NCBI GenBank assembly: GCA_017461345.1
Contig: JAFTYP010000013.1
Location: 124,001 to 188,000 of the forward strand
Reading direction: 5' to 3'
DNA length: 64,000 nucleotides
DNA from: Bacteroidaceae bacterium
GTDB taxonomy: Bacteria > Bacteroidota > Bacteroidia > Bacteroidales > Bacteroidaceae
Numbering within the stretch: the stretch's first letter is position 1; every line of letters begins with the position of its first letter. Under the pieces are notes generated by a model that saw nothing but the letters and a program-made list of their open reading frames with translations, did no database searches and was not told the DNA's origin. Positions 60,999 to 64,000 of this stretch are shown piece by piece. The translations under genes and the position numbers were made by a program.

Positions 60999-63900
60999 AA
61001 CGACTCGTCCTACACATTATTATATATACGTGTTTCGGTCTCAGTCTCTCGGCTCGTGACCTGACCTTTCGCGGCGAATCGCTTGCCTATGCACTCGCCA
61101 CTTTGCGCGACATGCAGACGGAGTACAATATCAACTTCATTGCCAACGACCTCGAGACCTTGCCCGTACATGCCGACCTTGCAGGACTCTCAGTGCCGAA
61201 AGCAGTGAAGTTAATCTGTTCGGGGCTTCCTGTCAAGGCAAAGATAAGAGGGAAGGAAATCTTCATTCAGTATGACAAGAGATACAAGCCGCGCACCATC
61301 AAACTTTCCGGCGTTGTCTGCGATGCCCGCACGCGCGAGTACCTGATGGACGCAAAGGTGGAACTCCTCAGTGAAGACAGCACACTCATCGACTCTGTCC
61401 GTGCCAGACAATCTGCCTTCTACTACGACGGTAGTGGCCGACAGGTGGACTACGATGCGCCGCGCTACAATATAGAGGTGCCCGCTTTGTCTCGGCACTA
61501 TATCTTCCGCATTTCGATGGACGACTATCGTACCGTCTGCTACGATTACGTGTTGGACCGTGTCGGTCGACGGGAAACGTCGCGCAACATGTCGCCCTTC
61601 TATCTTCATAAGGTTTCGAAGACCCTGCAGGAGGTGACCGTCAAGGCATCGCGCGTCCGTTTCTATCATAAGGGCGACACCATCGTGTATGATGCCAGTC
61701 TGTTCCAATTGGCTGAAGGCTCTATGCTCGACGCCTTGATTCGCCAGTTGCCGGGCGTCGAACTCAAGAGCGACGGACGAATCTACCACAACGGCAAGTT
61801 CGTGGACGACCTCTTGCTCAACGGCAAGGACCTCTTTCAAGGCAATAGCAAACTGATGCTCGAGAACCTGCCGGCCTATACAGTGAAGGATGTGGCTGTC
61901 TATGACAAGCAAACCGAGGAGAACGAATGGCTCGGGCGGACCGACGAGGGCAGTCAGCACCACGTCATCGATGTGCGTCTGAAACGGGAATACATGGTCG
62001 GCTGGATAGCAAACATTGAGGCAGGAGCAGGACTTCGGCAGGACGAGACGCCCTACCTGGCACGCCTCTTCGCCATGCGAAGCGACGAGCGTTCGAACAT
62101 ACGCTTCTATGCTAAGGCCAACAACCTGAACGACGAAGGCTCGGGCGACATGCTTTGGGGCGACGGATGGCAGCCCGACAGGTCGGGCAAATTGAGTCGC
62201 AACGAGATGGCTCGCGTGGATGTCAACCTGATGTCCGACGACAAGAAACGGGATTACTTTGTCTATGTCGAGGCGCATCATGCGAAGGAATGGCAGGACA
62301 CGCGCACCACGACGCAGACCTTCCTGCCCGACGGCGACACATACGACTATGGTTTCGCGGGCATGAAGAACGAAGAGTGGGACGTCTCGCTGTGGAACCG
62401 TTTCATTCATAACGGCAAACAACTGCGAACGCAGGTAATGGCAGATGCCACCTACCGCTATTTCCGCAATGCCTCCGGCAGCACGTCGGGCCTCTTCTCT
62501 GCGCCCTCCGAGGTTAGCCGTCAATTACTCGACGACCTCTTCTCTCCGACATCGCCGCGTCCGAATCTGCGCGATACGCTCATCAACCGCCAACTCCGCG
62601 AGAGCAAAGGCACGGGGTACGACATTAAGGCAACTGCCTATTTGTACGAGACACTGAAAATTAAAGGTTCGGGCGACTATATGAACTTCGGCATAAACGG
62701 CTTTTATGAGGAGAGCGAAAGGCAGGAGTTCATCCGACAAAACGTCAACTCCCTCCCATCCTCCCCCTCGGGGGGAGACAGAGGGGGGCTCCTCTTCCGC
62801 CACCAGTTCGTCGATACGCCGCCTCGCAGCAAGTTCGGGATTACCCCCTTCGTGTCGTACACCTTTTCCCTGGGCGAACATTACCGGCAATTCAATATAG
62901 GAACGAATTTCTCCCACAACAACCGGCGCGAGCAGGAGAGCATCTATCGTCTCGATCGCTTGGCGAATGCCGACTCCAGTTTCTCTAACCCCATCGATAT
63001 ACTTCCCAGCGTGAACGAATATCGACAGGTGTTTGATCGCACGAACAGCCACCTGGCGCATTACATCGACAACACAAGCAATATTTGGGCCGACTTCAAA
63101 TACGGTTTGGGACAAAAGGCTTGGGGGCAGTTCTACCTTGACTTCAGAATTGATGCTACGCTGAAAGCACAACGCCACGACTATGAGCGAGGTGCCATCG
63201 ACACTCTTCTCCACCGTTTCAGCCCGACGTTCGAGTTCAAGACAAAGCCGTGGCTGAGGACCAAAGATGGTCATCATGCAGGACTCGAGGTACGGGTGAG
63301 GAGCGAAGCCCCAGACCTCCTGAACGAGGCTGGCATCGTAGATGACACAGATCCTATGAACATCCGCATCGGCAACCCTGATCTGCGATACGCCATCCGC
63401 ACCGATGCGGTCCTCGACGGCAATCTGTATTCGATGAACAAACGTATGCATAACCGTATCGACCTCAGTTATGGCTTCACCCATAACGCAATAGGTATAG
63501 GTCAGATATACGATCGTACCACCGGCCGTCGCACGTTCATCCCCACGAATGTCAACGGAAATTGGGACGCCACAGCCAAGCACACCATCAACTACAGTTT
63601 TGGTGATGGCAAGAAACATAACGCCAGCATGGTCACGCAGTTCAGTTATAGGAATAGTGTTGACCTAATGGGTGACAATGGACAACAGACAACAGACAAC
63701 GGTCAATTGCTCATAAACAAGTCTGTTGTACGTTCCGCCGCCCTTTCCTTCTCACCTAAACTGAATCTTTCGCTGGGCAAACATACCCTCGGGTTCTCCT
63801 CAGATGTGGCATGGAATCGTTACACAAGCGATCGCACGACGTTTCAGAACATTAACGCCTGGCAGTATCGTATTGGAACGAATGCTATCGTCCATCTGCC

Positions 63901-64000
63901 CTGGAAGTTCGACCTCACCACCGACCTCACGCTTTATGGCCGAACGGGTTATGCCGACGCGAGCCTCAACACAGCCGACGTCGTCTGGAATGCACGCTTG
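60995..64000 (+). CDS. TonB-dependent receptor with STN domain, 3' end beyond window
   Basis: The frame is open from ATG 60995 to the window end (1002 codons). A signal peptide (ends about FGLSLSA) is followed by an STN signalling domain (residues 20-90, SLAYALATLRDMQTEYNINF), a carboxypeptidase-like beta domain (from about 102), a plug (about 225-320, LIRQLPGVELKSDGRIYHNG) and the beginning of a beta barrel. The STN domain fits signalling to the adjacent anti-sigma factor. Two repeat inserts lie in barrel loops: SPSGGDRGGL (62.76 kb) and DNGQQTTDNGQ (63.67 kb). Confidence 0.85.
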   Translation, partial: MKRLVLHIIIYTCFGLSLSARDLTFRGESLAYALATLRDMQTEYNINFIANDLETLPVHADLAGLSVPKAVKLICSGLPVKAKIRGKEIFIQYDKRYKPRTIKLSGVVCDARTREYLMDAKVELLSEDSTLIDSVRARQSAFYYDGSGRQVDYDAPRYNIEVPALSRHYIFRISMDDYRTVCYDYVLDRVGRRETSRNMSPFYLHKVSKTLQEVTVKASRVRFYHKGDTIVYDASLFQLAEGSMLDALIRQLPGVELKSDGRIYHNGKFVDDLLLNGKDLFQGNSKLMLENLPAYTVKDVAVYDKQTEENEWLGRTDEGSQHHVIDVRLKREYMVGWIANIEAGAGLRQDETPYLARLFAMRSDERSNIRFYAKANNLNDEGSGDMLWGDGWQPDRSGKLSRNEMARVDVNLMSDDKKRDYFVYVEAHHAKEWQDTRTTTQTFLPDGDTYDYGFAGMKNEEWDVSLWNRFIHNGKQLRTQVMADATYRYFRNASGSTSGLFSAPSEVSRQLLDDLFSPTSPRPNLRDTLINRQLRESKGTGYDIKATAYLYETLKIKGSGDYMNFGINGFYEESERQEFIRQNVNSLPSSPSGGDRGGLLFRHQFVDTPPRSKFGITPFVSYTFSLGEHYRQFNIGTNFSHNNRREQESIYRLDRLANADSSFSNPIDILPSVNEYRQVFDRTNSHLAHYIDNTSNIWADFKYGLGQKAWGQFYLDFRIDATLKAQRHDYERGAIDTLLHRFSPTFEFKTKPWLRTKDGHHAGLEVRVRSEAPDLLNEAGIVDDTDPMNIRIGNPDLRYAIRTDAVLDGNLYSMNKRMHNRIDLSYGFTHNAIGIGQIYDRTTGRRTFIPTNVNGNWDATAKHTINYSFGDGKKHNASMVTQFSYRNSVDLMGDNGQQTTDNGQLLINKSVVRSAALSFSPKLNLSLGKHTLGFSSDVAWNRYTSDRTTFQNINAWQYRIGTNAIVHLPWKFDLTTDLTLYGRTGYADASLNTADVVWNARL
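62756..62792. repeat. CCCCCT...AGGGGG palindrome element within the receptor gene
   Basis: TCCCCCTCGGGGGGA followed by GACAGAGGGGGGCTCC is a degenerate relative of the CCCCCTAAAGGGGG element and is read in frame as SPSGGDRGG. Confidence 0.6.
63673..63707 (+). repeat. ACAACAG heptamer run within the receptor gene
   Basis: GGACAACAGACAACAGACAA-type units encode DNGQQTTDNGQ, the same peptide as in rpoN and nearly that of the anti-sigma factor. Confidence 0.8.

Noticed and set aside
61211..62524. 437-codon minus-strand frame opposite the partial receptor
   Set aside because: It is antisense to a receptor whose STN, plug and barrel are clear.

Overview
The window looks like a Prevotella-type member of the Bacteroidales. 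The supporting signs are promoters with the Bacteroidetes -7 box (TAnnTTTG) in front of about twenty transcription units, an ECF sigma/FecR-like anti-sigma/TonB-receptor trio, a TamL-TamB pair, DUF4290, PCMD and OMP beta-barrel proteins, GH43 and GH3 hemicellulases, and SPII lipoproteins. Both window edges cut a gene: a secreted FAD-dependent oxidoreductase on the left and a TonB-dependent receptor on the right.

Layout. 1-8.6 kb (mostly minus): FAD oxidoreductase, rmuC, a DUF1349 lipoprotein, ispG, purE, a 57-aa helix-turn-helix protein, and a divergent SDR. 8.6-18.8 kb (minus): a dense housekeeping block read tsaB - DUF4290 - murA - rimM - dxr - rseP - lipoprotein - cca - rpoN - PAP2, with several ATGA overlaps. 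18.9-24.5 kb (plus): yicC, gmk, a possible 29-aa membrane peptide, nadD, a PCMD protein, nspC and a Gly/His-rich secreted protein. 24.6-29.3 kb (minus): rsmI - lipoprotein - hflX - fumarase. 29.4-34.8 kb: an AI-2E-family permease, tRNA-Lys, GH43, then an AT-rich accessory island. 34.8-40.3 kb: Gfo/Idh/MocA oxidoreductase, TonB-type receptor, GH3. 40.4-50.1 kb: initiator-type tRNA-Met, TetR, fabG, RluA-type pseudouridine synthase, tamB, tamL. 50.1-57.5 kb: phoH - purC - ubiE - aroE (minus), then DUF5715, a Gly-rich secreted protein, carboxynorspermidine synthase and recA. 57.6-64 kb: a TlpA-type thioredoxin protein and the sigma/anti-sigma/receptor operon.

The most notable locus is 32.26-34.29 kb. 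It holds a promoter, a structured leader RNA, a short array (three complete 36-bp repeats plus one truncated) with 28-30-nt spacers, and a compact TnpB/Cas12-like RuvC nuclease. No cas1 or cas2 is visible. The leader RNA ends in a 17-nt anti-repeat lying only 14 nt before the matching segment of repeat 1, so leader and first crRNA could fold as one natural single-guide RNA. The nuclease frame carries an in-frame TAG at codon 53 and lacks the usual zinc-ribbon cysteines.

A second, window-wide theme is short-period repeat DNA. At least ten separate arrays have an exact 22-bp period with different core sequences. They usually sit at gene 3' ends, where they supply stop codons of ispG, dxr and gmk, and one lies inside a coding region. 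Other repeat families (heptamers encoding DNGQQTTDN-like peptides, ATTGACC heptamers, and CCCCCTAAAGGGGG palindromes) are inserted in frame into rpoN, cca, the ECF sigma factor, its anti-sigma factor and a TonB receptor. All functional calls come from reading the sequence; no database search was run.
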